Of a stretch of 64,000 bases of DNA, positions 63,422 to 64,000 are shown one piece after another (position 1 is the stretch's first letter; every line of letters starts with the position of its first letter). A program made the translations under genes and the position numbers. This DNA is from Brachypterus glaber (taxonomy: Eukaryota > Arthropoda > Insecta > Coleoptera > Kateretidae), in assembly GCA_958510825.1 (NCBI GenBank), contig OY294046.1, positions 11,634,847 to 11,698,846 of the forward strand. The letters run 5' to 3'. The notes under the pieces were generated by a model. It saw nothing but the letters and a program-made list of their open reading frames with translations, searched no databases and had not been told where the DNA came from.

Positions 63422-63679
63422 GACTGAAAAAAGGATCCGGTTGGGGCAACCAGATCAATGGTTAAATACGGAGCAAATATTTTTCTGGTTGCTGCAACCA
63501 AAAGTCTGGTAAGGGCAACGGCACAACTTGTTGTGGTTACCAGAAACAAAACTTGGATTTTAAGGATCTGGTGAGCCCAACAGTTTGTCTTTTTGCTTTT
63601 ACCAGGTATATGGTTGCAGCAACCAGAAAAATAGTGGCCTCTATTGATTTGGTTTCCCCAACCAGATCTTTTTTCAATG
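63422..63679. mobile_element. TA-flanked MITE, GACTGAAAAAAGGATC ends
   Basis: GACTGAAAAAAGGATCCGG / TTGGGGCAACCAGATCAATGG pairs with TTGATTTGGTTTCCCCAACC / AGATCTTTTTTCAATG. Inner TTTTTCTGGTTGCTGCAACC and GGTTGCAGCAACCAGAAAAA also pair. TA at 63420-63421 and 63680-63681. Half copy at 61528. Confidence 0.88.
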
Positions 63680-63681
63680 TA

Positions 63682-64000
63682 TGATTTTTTCTAACATGGT
63701 AAATTGTGACCTTTTTAGACATTGACCATTCGTTAGTCGCAATATAAATACTAACAATTTTAGTCGCAATGTATCATAGATAAAAGTACCTACATGTTTT
63801 AAATTTTTTTTTTTATATAAATTTTTTTAATTACATACTGTAAGGACCTCTTGTTAATGCAATAGGAATATTAAGGAATTAGTTTTATACGTATATGAAA
63901 GGTTTTAATATCAAACTTTTTTTTTTTTGAATATTTTTTAAAAATTAATGGTATGGGAGCAGATTTGGATATAAAATTTGGTTTGGGTGATTTGGAGGGA
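63682..64000. other. AT-rich end of window, no gene seen
   Basis: No coding region or repeat boundary recognised. Confidence 0.5.

Overview
The window looks like AT-rich, repeat-saturated nuclear DNA of an arthropod, most likely an insect. The evidence is: no bacterial-style operons; one intron-flanked coding exon of a conserved eukaryotic kinase (inositol polyphosphate multikinase type); an insect-style DUF4817/Tc1-mariner transposase fragment; a jockey/CR1-type non-LTR retrotransposon; two Penelope-like element (PLE) remnants; a tRNA-related SINE; and very many terminal-inverted-repeat elements and MITEs. I cannot name the species. A beetle-like genome would fit, but that is a guess. Almost all open reading frames in the window are shadows of repeats.

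Layout. 0-6 kb: fragments of TIR families, a complete hAT-type MITE with an 8-bp target duplication (761-914), degenerate GGCGCC-rich tandem repeats, a SINE with a decayed tRNA head (2735-2947), a 393-bp tandem duplication with a MITE of 4-bp target duplication (3909-4289), and about 268 bp of (TTA)n. 6-13 kb: a TTAA-flanked foldback element, MITEs with 10-bp TGACATTACT minisatellites, and a PIF/Harbinger-like MITE (11569-12278). 13-19 kb: a 1.64-kb TA-flanked element with an exon-like ORF, a 0.74-kb TIR element, a 1.09-kb foldback, and the first copy of a family with GC-capped hairpins. 19.5-20.4 kb: PLE copy 1 with GIY-YIG endonuclease. 20.8-30.5 kb: foldbacks, a TA-type 716-bp MITE, a CGCCTGCGGCGC tandem region, and two hAT-type MITEs with 8-bp duplications. 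30.6-34.6 kb: a 227-bp palindromic MITE, partly amplified into a 266-bp-period satellite. 35.7-36.3 kb: PLE copy 2, a sense/antisense foldback bounded by a 15-bp duplication. 36.5-37.7 kb: a 1.17-kb element with nine TATCGGAC boxes. 40.2-42.1 kb: a large nested palindrome with the transposase fragment at its centre. 42.4-48.7 kb: more MITEs and palindromes. 49-50.5 kb: a 1.4-kb TIR element containing a Ser/Glu-rich broken ORF. 50.7-51.1 kb: the kinase exon, cut by a 200-base assembly gap. 51.6-64 kb: repeats, including a LINE inserted into a MITE (61.6-63.3 kb).

The only convincing host gene is the kinase exon. The other coding sequences belong to mobile elements, and most are truncated. The most notable signal is the density and behaviour of palindromes: hairpins that have flipped in place, a palindromic MITE turned satellite, a transposon seated exactly on a palindrome dyad, and an inverted PLE copy carrying hammerhead-ribozyme-like cores. 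All coordinates, alignments and target duplications were read by eye. Family names beyond the motifs shown are inferences.
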